A DNA stretch of 64,000 nucleotides from Steinernema hermaphroditum (GCA_030435675.1 CM059622.1:12586001-12650000), one strand, 5' to 3'; positions 21,036 through 36,000 are shown, counted from the stretch's first letter. A program made the numbers and translations. Notes: generated by a model not told the origin, from the letters alone.

Positions 21036-24000
21036 TTTTGAGGCTCCGTGGCCCTTGAGCAGGCAAGTGGCAGTGGGGTGTGAAAGATTATGGTAGGAAT
21101 AAGGCCCCGGAGGTGAGAGAGGATCTGAAGATGGCGACGCACGCGATTAGCTCGAGTTTCGAACACCGACACGACGAATGAAGTCCGATTAAAAAGGTGA
21201 ATTCGAGTAAGATCAGCGCATCGCTTTGTTTGAGCGAGGGTGAACACGACTGTCCACACAGATACCTACACCCCTCACGGTCCGACTGACCCATCGATCC
21301 CTCTCTCGCCAAACAAAAGTAAACAAAGTCTCCTTTTCAGTCTCGTCTAAGACAGAGACAGTCTCACGTCTCTTAGTGCACGCGGTGCGCGCGCAAAGGA
21401 CGAGCGCTGCACAAGCACGCCATCCATCGGTCGTTGGCGATCGCCGCGACCGCGGCGTGTGTCCGTCGCCAGCACAGGTGAGTAGGCGGCGCCAAGGAGC
21501 CGCCGCGACGTCCTGGGAGGTGAGGTGCGCGAAAAAAAACAAACAGTCCAGTGGTCATCGTGGCCGGCGCCGCGATGCGCATCTGACTCAGCGAATTTTT
21601 GAAATCGCCTTCGGAATCGCATATACATATACATATATGAAGCGGCCGATGAGTCACCTCTTTGTACCGTCGCCGTCTTTGCGTGGCGATAGAGGCGACG
21701 CGATAGGAAGTGGTGATAAGGCGGGGTGAGCTGAACAGTTCGGTGCGCGCGTGGGATGGACACGATGACTCGTTTTAGGCGAAAACGGAAAGAAGTGATG
21801 CATGTGGTTTTTTACGGTTGCGCAACAATGCGAGTTGGGTTAGCACTTCGGCACAGGGGGCGCGAGGAACGGTGGTCGTAAAAGGTGGCTAGGCGGAGAA
21901 CATAGTTGTAAAGACAGTTGGAACTTTAGAACGGAAGGAGAACAGCCTTTAAGAGTAATCGCTGTTTGTTTTAGTAGCGGTGCATGATGACCAACGCTGA
22001 CGAGTCCCTCATTCTAAGCGTGCAAGAGGCCACAGGATGTTCACTTCCAGGGGGCACAATGAATGCGAGGAACGGTGGTCGTATGGTGGCTAGACGGACG
22101 ACGGAGACAGTTGGAAATGGCAAAGACAGTTCGAACTTGGGAGCGGAAGAGAAAACAGTCGTTAGAGGGACCGATGTATGTTTTAGAAAAAGTACATAAG
22201 GATATGATGACCAAAAGGGACGAGTCTCTCTTAAATGTTAAATTCCAGAAAAAAAAACATATAATTTGATAATCATTGAGAGCCCCAAGACACCCGAGAC
22301 GTACTTTGGGGCTGATAAGGTGTTTCCGCTTCTCTCCTTATCAGAACTTCTACCAAATAAAAAGATCTAAAGCAATGCGGATGCCATCCCTCATTACAGC
22401 AGCCTTCATAGTTACACAATAGCAGTAATAGTTTACATTAGCCCGGCTTATGACACGGATCACTCGCCCTCAATGCGTCGCTAAGTCGACTAATCCACAA
22501 GCAGATGCGCGCTTAACACAGTTGTGCGCATCACACTTCGGTGACATCACTTGATCCGTTTCAAAAACTGTCCTTTGAATTTACAGTCCCCACGTGTGAC
22601 GACATCAATGGCCACCGCCGCCGTCGCACCTCTCGAGTGAACTGTCGTAAGTCAAGAGGGGCCATAAATCGTCACGTTCGGTGCGAGTCGGAAAGTCGAC
22701 ACCTTCCTCTTGTTGCGCATTCAAGGGTCGGAATTTTGGAGGAAATTTAACGATCCTGTTTGAAGGAGGCCTCATCTATGAGTCACGAAGATGCGATGCT
22801 CATTGAGTGACTAAGCGTGCTTGTACTATCTGTATACACGGAGACTACGTTTGGAAAGATGTGTACAGTCACAAAACGTGGATCATAATGGAAACATCTT
22901 TCCTTCGGTCCACCTTCAGTAAAAAAATACAATTTTTACTTAATTAGAGAAAAGCAGAACTGCCGTCCTAAGGTCTAAAGATGGGTCTGAGAGGGGTAAA
23001 GAAACTCACTTCTGTTTTTCCAATTCAAATTTTTCATTTTTTCACCTTTCAAGATCATTTTTCACCTTCCATGATATTTTCACAAAGAACGTGCGTCATG
23101 AACGCAGCTTTTGTAGTTGACTACAAAGGCTTTGCGGGGCCACAGGAAATGACTAATCTATGGAAACGAAAAATTGGACAACGCCAAAAAAAAGCGAATC
23201 AATCTCACTTCTCCATTTTTTCGTTGTATGAGCTTTCGAACTCAAAAGTATTAAGCCGATCACATCAACCTCAATCCCCAAAAACACCGCCTGTTTGCTT
23301 AGTGATTCAAACAACGATCATTTCACGATGATCCGTCGTCCCAAAATCAGCGAAAGCAAACAAAAGTGAATAACGCATCCGAGAAGCACGGGAGGGGAAG
23401 CAGAAGAGTCAAATCGGAGAGTTTCCGCACCGATGGCCTCAATTACAAGGATCATGACACGCGCAGGCAAGACGGCGCAACAGTGTTCGGCGCAGAATCA
23501 GGTCACTCCGCCAGCTGGAAGCCATCAGCGGCGTTCCATATTTAGGAGTCGCCGGCCGGCAGCAACGGTCCGAGTGATGGCGTTGCTGTGGCTGCCTCGC
23601 AGCGTCGTGCATCGTCGCCCGTCTTTGGAAGGGAAACGCGAAGATGACAGATGATTCGGTGATCGATTGATGAATTGAGTCAGAGTCATGTAGGGAAGTA
23701 AGCGAGCTTCATAAAGGGATGGAGAGGAAGCAATAAAAATCAAATCATGAAAGGTATCAAATTTGTGACAGATTTGGTTTTTTGATAAGGCTAAGCAGTG
23801 CATACCACAAAAATAACGATAACGGTTGAACTTGAAATGGACAGTTGATCCGTAGATCTTTTAATCAAATTTAAAATCAAAGATCCTGAATAGAAACATC
23901 ATCGAGTTCGGATGAAAAACGTCTGGAATAAACCGAATTCATTTAGGCCTTCTATACGCCGAATTCTAAAAACAATCTCTTGTGAATAGGTAGTACAAAA

Positions 24001-27000
24001 ATAGCATGGAACACTATATTACTCCTACAAATTCTCACGTCCAGAACCTGACCTCACCCTCCGCAAAAACAAACACATCAACCTCACAATGAGGTTAACG
24101 AGGTTATTGTACCGACTGCCGAGTCCACAGTAACAGAACCACGACAACAAACATCACACCTCAAAGAGTCAAAGGACCACCTTGCCGAATGCCACCACAC
24201 GCGAAGACGGACTTCAAAAGAGCTGTCCGACTCGCGCACGGTGGGCGTAAGGAAATTGTGCATAATGTGTGAAGAAAGGGACAGGATGCGCGGGTTCTTT
24301 GCACGCCGACGCCGCGAAAGGAGAGATGACACATCGCCGCCGCGGCCGAACGGCGTCGCATAAAACTGTTTGTTCGGCCTCGCCGCGGAGGTTCCGAACG
24401 AGGCGAAGGTGATTTCGCCGAATTTCGACTGAAGCTATAAAAGTGGACCGTAAATGATAGCGGCGAGATGAGCTCGTGGCGGCCAGTCGGTTCCGTTTTA
24501 TGCGAGTTTAAGTGTCCGTAAAATTATGTTGTAATTTAGAGAGAGGAAGAAGAGGAATATAGGGTCGTGAAGGTCAGCGAATTGAATAAAAAGTGAAGGG
24601 AATAAATAAAACAGCGCAAAATCGGAGAAGTAAAAATAGAGGGCTGGAATTTCCCGTGTTTAGATCGTCCCAGATAGTCAGATTCAGATCTACTGTACCC
24701 TGTGCACTTCTGCATAGCTTCCTGGACTCAAAAATTAAGCGCACGACAAGTAAGGAAAATTTAAAAATGCAATTTACATATACAACAAAAAATGGCAAAA
24801 AGGTGGAAGGCAAAAATGTATTCTCTATAGTCCCGTGAATATCTTCTTCTGGATCGCTAAAGCGAAACAATAAAGAAGCTATGATTGTCAAAGATTAGAT
24901 GTAAATTGAAATGGAAAATGAAGACGAATTCATGACGCAATTTAAAGTAGAACAGTCTTTGCAAAAATCAAGTGAAACATAGTCTCAGTGCTGTAAACTC
25001 TAAATCAAACTCTTGGATTTGTACAGCATCTACTCGCTCTATTCACAATCCAACATATTCCCTCCTGAGCACAAAAAGCAGCCAGTGCACTTCATGGGTC
25101 ACTTGACTGACCTGCGCGCCTCACATCGCAACCCTCATTCTCATCTAAAATGCAATAACACCGAAATCGGAAACCAAAAAATGCAAATGCAAACGGCGCG
25201 TAATGGAGACGGCCATGTAGCGACGCCACCACACGACAATGACATTCAGTTCCCGGGGCGCGCAAACGATTCTTTTCATTTTTTGGCGTTTTTCTTTTTC
25301 GAATCGAATCAATTACAATTCAGTGATTGCGAGAAAGACGATACAAGGCAAACAGTTGGGCCGGACGGGGCGCCGTGAAGGGCAACTTTTTGGGAGACAA
25401 TTGAACCGGGAACGATTAACGCGCTACTCGCTATCAGAGCAAACATGAATTAATGAGATGAGCAAATAGGGGATGGCGGAAAGTCGCCACCTAATGGGCA
25501 ACCTTGGCGTATCCGATGAAGATAAGATCGCGCCGAGAGCGCAAAAAGTGATTCGAAGAAGTGGAATTAATGTGGGAGATGGGAAGGTTAGATTAGAGAG
25601 TAACTGGTTAGAGGTGAGGTGTTTCGGTAAGTTAACAAGAATTCAAGGTGGAACGGCAGGAAATTGAGGGAGCCGCCGCAGTACAGCAGTGACTGTCGAT
25701 CACCATAAGGGAAATGACCAAAATTCCTAATGTATGCTGGCAATGGCAATGCCGCGACTTGAACATGTATGACCTCCATATGTGACAACCCAAAAACTAT
25801 CATTGCGCCAATAAGTCATTGCCTAATTTATCACTTTTACGGTCCTCACTGCACGGCGCCACTGCAAATGAATAATCGTACGCATATTCGCCATAATTTT
25901 ACGACCTCTCACGCGCATCATCGCTAATCGGGCGTGATCCGCCAAAGCCGTCGAGCGTTGTTGCGATGCAAAAAAAGAGGGACGACTGCGCGGCACACAA
26001 AGGGGAGGATGCATGCGATAAGGCATTGAAAAAATCGCGAAAACTTCGCAATGCAGCCTTGGCCCGACGGGGGCGCGCCTTTCTATTATGCCTGACACGT
26101 CAAGCTTGGTGAGGAGAAACGGAGTGCGCAGCAAAGTGCTAAGGGTGCCGCCGCGTGGACGATTGAATAAAAGCGCGCCAAGGACGTGTTGGTTTGCGGT
26201 GGTGGAAATGCCCTCAGGCCGATTTTTGGTGAGAGCAAAAGAGGAGATATTGGAGGCTATTCTTTTCTCTTCAACGTCAAATTCCAGCTCTTAGTAGTAC
26301 AGTGAGTAAGAAGAACAAAAATGCCACGAGCCGGGATCGAACCGGCGACCTTTAGATCTTCAGTCTAACGCTCTCCCAACTGAGCTATCATGGCACTAAT
26401 CTACGGTTCCATCGACTACTAGTAACCGACGCACCCTTAATCCGCTTCGTTCCACGACCAACTTCTAAAGTGACTAATTACCAAACTAGTAACGCGCTCT
26501 GATTTGTGGCGATTTATGCGGCGACGGCAATTATGGCGCACACCCGCACTCCACGCCGCCAACCTTCGCCGCATCGAAGCTTCCTCTGGCCATCACCGCC
26601 GGCAGCAGCAGACCATTAGTTACGTAATTTTCCGGCGCCAGGGGTCACACCAAACGGCAATTATGATGACGAATCAATCTAACTCCCGCAGCTGAAGAGC
26701 ACTCTGATTGACATGACCATCGCCAATTACATAACGCACAAAAAGGCGTCCATTAAGCGGTTGGTCGAGACCGCATCCGGCAAAACATAAGTGCCCAACT
26801 TCTCAAGGACTACACGCGCACGCCTATTGCGGTGCGAGGGACTGAAAAGCGAATTTAATAACACGTTTAGGGTGTCGCTGGAGCCTCTCCCGGGAGGCTC
26901 AAAGGATGCGCGTCCGGCGTCGTGCAACTCGCACGTTATTAATAATGTATTACCTCGGGATCCTTTTCGCCTACATGTGGGAACCGCGCGCCTTTACCCG

Positions 27001-30000
27001 GGGTGTCCAAGGGTGATGGCTGACGGAAAATCACATCTCCAGCTCTTACACACCACATAGAAGTCGCCCAAACATTATGCAAAAACTCGAGAGCAATTTT
27101 CTCTTTTAAAAAGGTCCTGGCACGGCCACGAATTTCCTGAAATTTTCTCCAAGAGTTACGTCAAAACAACGAGAGGCGACGCGAGGCAACACATCGAATT
27201 GCTGAACTCGATGCAAATCGCCATCATTCTATATTAAGGCAATTTGCAATTCTCTCCAAATAGCGCCCCGAAATCCATTGGTCACTCCGAAGGCGCCTCT
27301 TACGCAACAATTTCAATATTAGGCACAAGTGCACATGTCTCGTCTCAGCGCCCTGAGGCCATCGCAATATCCATAATCACCGCGCCAGCCAGCTGCCAGC
27401 CTCTTCCGGCATTTGCTAATTGCCAGAAGAGGGTCCTTCGCCGGGCGTCCAGCGTCGAATCTCATGAAATATCCATTTGACCGATGGACTTGGCCATGGT
27501 CAAGAGTCATCGAGTAATGGGACACCACGTTAATGCTAATTAGGGTGAGCGAACTTGGGGAGGGGGCCAAATCGGAGAATTTGAGAACACCCGAGAGTAG
27601 TCATGACTAATGGTCAAGCAAAGGAGAAGAAGAAGGAGAATCTGGAGCATGTTAATCTTGGGTAAATAAAGAGACTCATGAAGGGATGGGTGCGTAGGAA
27701 AGAAAAAAAACGGGACGGAGAAGTAAGCGGATTAGAACGGGTTTTTGGGAAAGGTCGAATGGGGACCGCTTGGTAGAATAATCATAACAAAGTCCATTTC
27801 ATCTAGCTGACTGAAAGTCCATTTTGAAGTCCACATTTTCTACCCCAGACTATCCAAGCATCGCCGATGTGATCACAAAAAGAGAAACGATGATTTCTAC
27901 CCAATACATAAGTCGGATTTTTCTAAAAAAGCACATCACAAATGGCCAGAGCCATAGTCAAACTATGAGTCAAGTGGATGGTCATTGTCATCACTGAATT
28001 CATTACGAATCAGTACAAAACAGACCACACAAATACCAACATTTCGAACAGTCCTTTGGACGTTCCAACACCCGTCGCAAATCCTATTACCGCGACAATA
28101 ATTCCGCAACGGTCAAATAGTTCGCGTGAAATCGATGGACATCGGCGCGCACATATAGTCAAACCCGTCGGGGTCAGCCTGCCCAGCGCCCGGTCAACAA
28201 AAGCCAGGTTGGCCAGCGACTGTCAACAGCGAGGTCACTCGACACACCGCGCAGCTTGTTTGCGTTCCGCCATCGCTGACCGTCTTCGTACAGTCTATCT
28301 ACCGGTCCCCGCGGCTGCTAATGGATATCCTCTTTCGTTATCGGCCGAACCGAAAATTGTCGTCTTAGGTGTGCGCAAAGTGGGGACACGACACGACGCA
28401 TTAACGCATCTCAAGTGTTTTCGGGTTTGGGTTCCGCCATTTGGAACTGTCGCCGAAATCCTACTTTCCTTTTATGGAAAACAATGATCAAAACAACGGA
28501 CTATACGAATATTTCAGAATAATAACGCTCCTTGCGGCGTCCAAACAAAATTCATCAAAGCGGAAGAATATTCACTTTTTGTTATTCGCTTAAAGAGTCA
28601 TCTTAAATGACCACAGCGAGTCCCTTTGGCTGCAAATATAATAAACAAAACGAGGGAGTTGGCCAGTGACAGCCAACTCGCAGGTGGCAATAAACACTCG
28701 GCGCGAAATCGTCGGGATTATCGCCTCCTCCTCCTCCTCTTCACAGCGTTCCTCTCTCCTCAATATGGCCTTTGAGACAAGCGGGCCGAGGGCAATAAAT
28801 AAACAAATCTAATCTTTCGGGCGCACGCGTTATGAAGCGAACGAGTTCCCTCTTGATGACGAGCCCCGAGCGTTCGGTGATATGCGAATTGGGTGGACGG
28901 CGGCGGTCAAAACAACATCGGTTGAACTGGAAATTTGACGGACGCGTGGAGTGGACTCGCGGAGAGGATGAAAAATAATTATGGAGCGATTTGTTGGATG
29001 GCGCCCGCGTGAAGCGTTTTGCAGAATTGGCGTTGAAAGCGTTCGAAGAGTAGTAAATATAGTGAGTGAATAGAAGTTATGCTTAGTGAGAAGCAGAGAT
29101 ATCTGCTCTTAAAGGCCTTTGAGCCATAGGTACACACGATAACAAAGGCTATGTTTAATAGTGTTTTGGGAAACGACCGCTTTTGAAACGCACTTTCCAC
29201 CAAACAGACAAGGAACCCCGTAAACATTGGTTCTCAAAAATATTTTCAATACCGTCATTTCAAAGTAGAAGAATAAGAAACAAGATCGGTTTTGTTTTTC
29301 TGATACACCATGAAACCAAATTCCTCAGATTGCTTCCTCCACCAATCATCGCATTTAATTGATGGATCAACTGCTCTCCTCGAAAGATGAGGGTCTCGTT
29401 ACGACAAAGGAACGTTGCAATGAGGGCAGGACATATGAGTTCATTTCGAGTTTACGCTAGACGCAGTGCGTTCGGGGATTAAGGGAATTCACATAACCAT
29501 GAAGAACCAGACGGAGGGCGGTCATAAATGCAAAAAGAGGGAAGTGAACCGAGTCGAAGAGAGTTCGTTTCGTATAATCACCCGGATGCTGCACCAACTA
29601 AATACCGAAATCACAAAACTTCGTAACAAACATGACAAATTGGGTCTCAAAAGCGGCGTACCCGTCAACATCCGCCCACAACTCCATCGGAAAAGCGGCG
29701 GCGACTCTATTTTGCACCGCGAACCCCAATCGCCGCCGCTGACCACACGGCTGGAAGTGTGGAGCGGAGATGCACATTGGCGATGCAATTCCGCTCTCAT
29801 CACTTCGCCGCTGAGAACACACAAAAACATGCGTGCGCCTAAGGGCCTAAACTTCTGGCCAGCTGCTTCAGTTTCAAAAACGATCAATCACGGCGCAAGA
29901 AGCGATCTACGCCCGTGGGTCGAGAGGGGCGATAAGAACATGCAGTCAAGGGTGCGGGAAGTTCATGCGCACAAATCTCCGAACCAAAAACTTTTCCAAC

Positions 30001-33000
30001 GCAATTAGTCGGTCGCGCGCGCGAGCGTCGATCGGCTGACCGGACACGCGTATATCTTCGGCGTCCCCCGAAAAAAAACACGTCCGAGATGTGTGATGTA
30101 GGAGGAGGCAGGCGCTACGCTGGACAACAAAAAGAGTAAAGATAATTATAAGTTTTGCATGATGAATATTGCAGCACTTGCAAGATGGCGCGGAAAAAGA
30201 GACTGTCGCAATCAGGAAAACGGGAATGAATCCATTCTAATCCATAATAGCAATCGTAGTTGTCAAGATCGGGTTTTCGAGTTCGTGCACCCGGACAACT
30301 CAGGTTGCTACTAAATAGTTTTTAATAAGTTTTTATTAGAAAAGATATCCCCATGATAAATAAGATTGATTGCAGAGATCGACGAAGATACATGTCCTTT
30401 CCATAGAGTGGTACACGAAGGACATTTCAGCTATTCCTGTAGAATCGCCCAAAAAGACAACTGGTCACAAGAGCCTTATCTCCAAGAAGCCAGGCGACGT
30501 CCACTACCCTACTAGCTCGCCACTTCTCCCGCAGCATCACACTCCCAAAGGGACTTTGAGGATTCGCACAGCTGACACATTTTTCACGCGCAAATAGATC
30601 GCGCAACAATTGCTGAATAATAATGTTTCCTTTGGGGACTGGCGGCTCGCACGCTTAAAGGGTGGCGCCGCGACTACACATTGTTTCGGCTCCGAATGGG
30701 CATAAGTCAAAAATGTCAAGATGCGCGACATGAGGGGTGTCGTGGCAGTCGCCAAGCGGTTGAAGAACTGTGGGAAATAAAGACATTTGGGAATTCGACT
30801 CTCTCTGTGGGTGGTTCCTACTCACAAGCTGTATCGGTCTTTCTAGCTTGCTTCCTGACAGATGGAGGCGTTGTGGAGGCAATTTAGATACAAATTTCAT
30901 TCCAAAGGCCAGATCTCCTTGCATAGAGCAAATCCCTTATTCAAAATAGAAACAGGTTTGGATTTCCACAATGATTTTATCGATGTGACGAAACCGTTCG
31001 GCCTTGACGACATTAATTTAATTAGATGATGATTGGCCATTATTTGATCAAGATAGTATATCGAGAATGTCACACTACAGGATGAGAAAAAAAAGAAGAC
31101 AACAGTCCCCATGAGAAAAGAAAAACTCATCAGGGGTATCCCCATAGATCCCGCGTATACAAGTCCATCTGAAATTTCCTGAAAAGAATCCAACATGCAC
31201 ATCCCACATTACCCTATCCCCTATGTACCAGAGATCCCTGTTTATGTTCTTGTTTTCCCACATCAATAATTTCTCAAATACTCACGTTGCCGTGTCATTT
31301 GCGTCGTCATCTTCCGCCTTCAACGTCGCCAGGAAATGCTTGTAATGCGCATCCTCCCTAACATCCACCCTCGAAGGTCCATAGATCCGCGGGGCGTTGT
31401 CATTTCGGTCCTCCAACTGGAGCACGACGTGTGTGGTCGCATAGTAGCGTCCGTCAAAGACGCGCACATCCAGTGGGAATCCATTCCGCTGCGTCGGATC
31501 TTCGAAGTCGAGTGGCTAAAGATCGTTTTTGCAATCACTTGTGAGTGTACGCGCAATTAAGCGATCGTCTGGATTAGCGTTCTCTTCGATATGCGTTTCT
31601 GTGTCACTTTCACGGAACCGCGAAAAACGAAAATTACACCGTTTGTGACAATGACAGTTGAAGGAGGACGGTGAGGGACTGACTGCTGGTTGAAGGTGCC
31701 GATTATGTTGTCATCGAATGAGCACAAAGAGGAACGATGAGTTCCGTGAGGGTGGATTTGAATTTGGGAAAAGGTGGGTTACGTTAAAATCGTTAAGAAA
31801 AGAACAATTTTCAACCCAAACCCCAGGCTTTCTAGAAATGCGGCATCCGGCTGCTGTGCGAAAAGGGGACTGAGGTTGCTGCACTAAATGGTTAATACCT
31901 TCACTGAACTCTACGTGTTTATGGTGATAAACACTTTAAAACCGAGAGTTTCAGTGCATCAACCCAATATAAAGGCAAATATAGTCGAACTTCGTGAACT
32001 TATCATATTCACAGTGCATTAGCCTACTGTAGAAATGGTGGAAGATTTTCCGAAGTGGAAGAGTGGAAAAACGTATGACAAGTACAGGCACTTCGTATAT
32101 GTAATTTTACCTACGTTATATACGCATATGCAATTTAGAGAACACTGCATTAACTAGCCATGATAGCTCAGTTGGGAGAGCGTTAGACTGAAGATCTAAA
32201 GGTCGCCGGTTCGATCCCAGCTCGTGGCATTTTTTCTTATTTTTGTTTCTGTTTAAACCAAATTTCAAAACAAGCTTTTCCAAGCACGGGAACCATTTCC
32301 AACAATGCTTCAATACAGTAAAATTTTTATAAAAAACCAACCTTCTTCACTCGAATGACTCCAACAGTACTGGAACTTGAATCGGCATCGGTGGTCATGT
32401 AGAAGTACTCATTGTCTTTGTCGAGTAGTTCGTAAGTGAACACGTTATCCCTATAAATTTATTTTCAGTGTCGTTAATTAGGCATATGACTCACTTCGCT
32501 TCATTGTCGTCGTCCAACGCACTGACTGATAGCACAGCTGAGCCAACCGCCGCTGTCTCTGCCACCATTCCGAAGTAGTTAGGCTTTTCGAAATATGGGT
32601 AATTGTCGTTTACATCAACCACACTAATGGTGACATTTCCCGCGCCTTCTCTCGCTGGAACGCCCTTATCAGTGGCGCGTACTTCGATCACAAATTGACG
32701 TTCAGATGAGAGCTCTCTGTCGAGTTTTCTCTAAAATACACGCTGGTCATAGTCAATTATTCATACTTTACCATAGCGAAGATCTTTCCGTTATTTGGAT
32801 CAATTCTGAACACAGGCTCTCCATCAATCTCCTTATTCACAGAAATGGAATATTCGAGCTTAGAGTTATCACTTCGGGGATCATCATAGTCGGTGGCGCT
32901 TGCAGTCATAACATAGACTCCGTGTGCTAAATGTCATCTATGACCCCTGTTAAGATAGCCAACAGCCTACATCCAGGTTCGCGATTTTCATCAACTTTGC

Positions 33001-36000
33001 CAAACATGTCGTTCGGAAAGATTGGAGCGTTGTCATTGATATCCTGCAGATTCACCTCCACATCAGCATATCCGATCAAGCCATGTCCATCATCGTCCAC
33101 GGCTTGAGCAACGAATTTCCAAACGGGAACTCCGTATGGAGGATCTCTGTCCAGAGCTTTCAAGACGTTGACCTCTCCAGTCAGTCGGTTGACCGAGAAG
33201 TATTCACCGACGCCTTGGCCTTCTAGACGGTAGATCACCAACTTGCTCTTTTCATCCTAAAGGTCGTTGTTATTTGTATTTTTGTGTGCCGCCTCTTACT
33301 TGGTCAGCGTCATTTGCTTTCAGCCTAAAGAGAACTTTAGGAGCGTTGCTGTCTTCTTCCTTTATCGTCGTCTCGTATCGACTCTGCACAAACTGAGGTG
33401 CATTGTCGTTGATGTCCGTGACTTTGATGTGGAGATGAGTGGAAGCATTGTGTTTTCCATCAGTGACAAGAACTTTCACTTTGTACTCTTTTTGCTTTTC
33501 AAAGTCCAGTGGCTCTTTGACGTACACAGCTCCAGAGTCCGTTCTTATCCCGAACGGAATGCGACCTCCGTTAGAGCCCAAGATGTTGTATTTCAGTGTG
33601 GAATCTGAAATTTGACTGAAGATATGCGGAGACAGAAATATTACGTTTATCCAAATCTGCAGCCTTGATCGTAATGAGATCGGTGTCAACATCTATGTTT
33701 TCTGGAACGGATGACTCGTAGACCGTTTGATTGAAGAACGGAGCGTTGTCGTTGACGTCAGCAATGAAAATCTGGACCTTGACGATATCTAAAGATTCTC
33801 TCCTTTCCACGCACTATGTATAGCCTAAACCAACCCGTGTTGGGACCTTCCGCTCCAGGAAGACTAGAAGGCATGCTGTCCCTGGCCTCCACATCTAAAA
33901 TGAAGGTGTCGGTCGTTTCACGATCGAACTTTTCCAGTGGAAATATCCCGCCACTAATTTCGTCGATTCGGAAAAAGCGCGAATCCCCGAGGATACGGTA
34001 GCGGATGTCACTTTGCGGTCCGTAGGAGTCGGCGTCTTCGGCCTTGACCGTCGTAATAGGTTTTCCGCCAGATTTTACGAGGAACTCGGCTGGAGTCAGC
34101 TCTTCGTCGATGGTTCCCGTGAAACGGTCGACGGTAAAACGTGGAACAGCGTCGTTAATGTCTCGAACGATGACGTTGAACTGTTTGTCCGATGTGACTT
34201 GTGTGCGCATGTCCTGAAAATATGGACATATTCCATAGATAATAAAGGAACTAAGCCATGGGCGTCTTTTCGAAAACGTTTGACGAGAGTGGGATTCGAA
34301 CCCACGCCTCCGAAGAGACTGGTGCCTTAGCCGTCACATACTCCACGGGGCAAGCCGCACGCGCGGGGTACCTCCATTTACCGCAGGGTATATTTTCCCC
34401 GCCCTAAATGGAGCTACCCCGCGCGTGCGGCTTGCTCCGTGGAGTATGTGACCGCCTTAAACCAGCGCCTTAGACCGCTCGGCCATCTCGCCAGTCATTA
34501 AACCGAAGGGCACAAATGTGTTGTTATCAAGAGCAGCTACGTGATACATCACACACGTCACAAAGAACTGATAAGGACCGGAAGCCAAGCCGCCATAGCT
34601 CAGTCGGTTAGAGCGTGGGTCTAATAAGCCCAAGGTCGCAGGTTCGACCCCTGCTGGCGGCAAATCGTTTTAATCAGCAAACGTGGTATGTTAGAAAACG
34701 TTCACTTACAGTAGCCGTAATAGTCAGCGTATAGTTCTTTGTCTGTTCATAATCCAAGCTTTCCATGTTCTTTACGACCACCCAGTCTCTTCCATCCTTC
34801 TTTTCCATGAACTCGCGGAACTTCTGCTCTATGTTCGTTCCTCTTTTTACACCATTTGTCATTCTGAATGGATACGATTCTTGGCGGACCCCATTTTCGA
34901 CATACTTGTAGCTGATGGGATTATTCGTCGAACCTCCGGCAATGGCGTGGCACCGAAACAGAACTGAGTTGATCTGGATGTTCTCGTCGACCACAACGGT
35001 TTGTTTACAGCCTTTGCTCGTTTGCCATTGAGGGGCACTTTGCTGCTTTTCGTGCACATTTACGGTGACCTGGACGGTCGTGTTAAGTGCGTCGGGAAAG
35101 CCGTTGTCGGTGGCCAACACGTTGAAAAAGAATTTGTTCTTCTAAAATGCGACCTTTTATGATGTACTGCACTTTGTAAGACATACATGAGGCGGTATGG
35201 ATTTGACCAAGGTGATCTCTCCGCTGTTTACATTCATGATCTTAAAGAATTTTTCGTCTCCAATGTGATCAGGTCCAGCAGACTCGTCGGGAAGAGTACT
35301 GTAGAAGATTTGAGCGTTCTGGGGGGCATCGCTGTCGTCAGCATAGACGGTAACAACCGAAGTTCTAGAAATGTGATTGTAGACCAACAACGTAGGCGTA
35401 ACTTACAGAGGTCTAGCTGCTCTGGAAATAGAGGTCTCATAAGAGGCCCGATCGAACTGAGGAGCATTGTCATTCACATCGACAACTTGAACAGTGAATT
35501 GACAGAATCCAATAAGAGGACGATCGCCCTTGTCCGTAGCCTTTACCGTAACCTCCTCATAAGCCCTCTGTTCTCGATCAAAGATAACGTGAGGCGAAGG
35601 CTTCAGATCGCCAGTGTCCGGGTCAATCGTAAAAGGCTTCCTTGACTGAGATCTGGCATAGTAGAGTGAATAGACGATGTCTCCATTAGGCGACGAATCC
35701 TCATCAGTAGCTTTTACACGAATTATCGTGGGAGGATTGGAACGATAGATGCCTTCCTCTATTCTTGCTTGTTGACTGTAGGTATCACAGTCGCGAAATT
35801 CCGGCTTATTATTGTTGACGTCGGCTATGCCAATCAGGACAGTTGCGGTGGAGGTGTGTGTGACGCCTCCGGGAGTGAATTCGCAGCACGAACCGTCGTC
35901 TCGAGCGAAAACAGTCAAGTTGTATGGTGATTGGACTTTGAGGAGATCTTGAGAGTCGACGTCCGGTTTCAATTTGATGAGACCTGTAAGGAACGATAGA

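Larger units (their letters stand above)
21036..31285 (-). other. large hmr-1 long-isoform intron, includes the short-isoform promoter region
   Basis: About 10 kb with no supported protein gene. The first kilobase upstream of 21035 is GC-rich and is the presumed short-isoform promoter; I see no TATA box. Other contents: CATATA microsatellite at 21617-21638, a two-copy tandem duplication (21850-22232), and a tRNA-Phe at 26322-26394. The longest open frame (29466-30008 plus, 180 codons) has low-complexity, motif-free content. Confidence 0.5.

Noticed and set aside
23108..23134. Small hairpin CTTTTGTAGT/ACTACAAAGG
   Set aside because: About 10-bp arms are expected by chance in 64 kb; no further support.
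27978..28487. 169-codon plus frame
   Set aside because: No motif or plausible gene structure; composition as expected by chance.
29466..30008. 180-codon plus frame in the large hmr-1 intron
   Set aside because: Longest frame there, but no domain, no signal peptide, and basic low-complexity composition; also antisense to the cadherin intron.
34457..34663. Short protein frames across tRNA genes
   Set aside because: Typical artefacts of translating tRNA sequence (also at 32116-32340).
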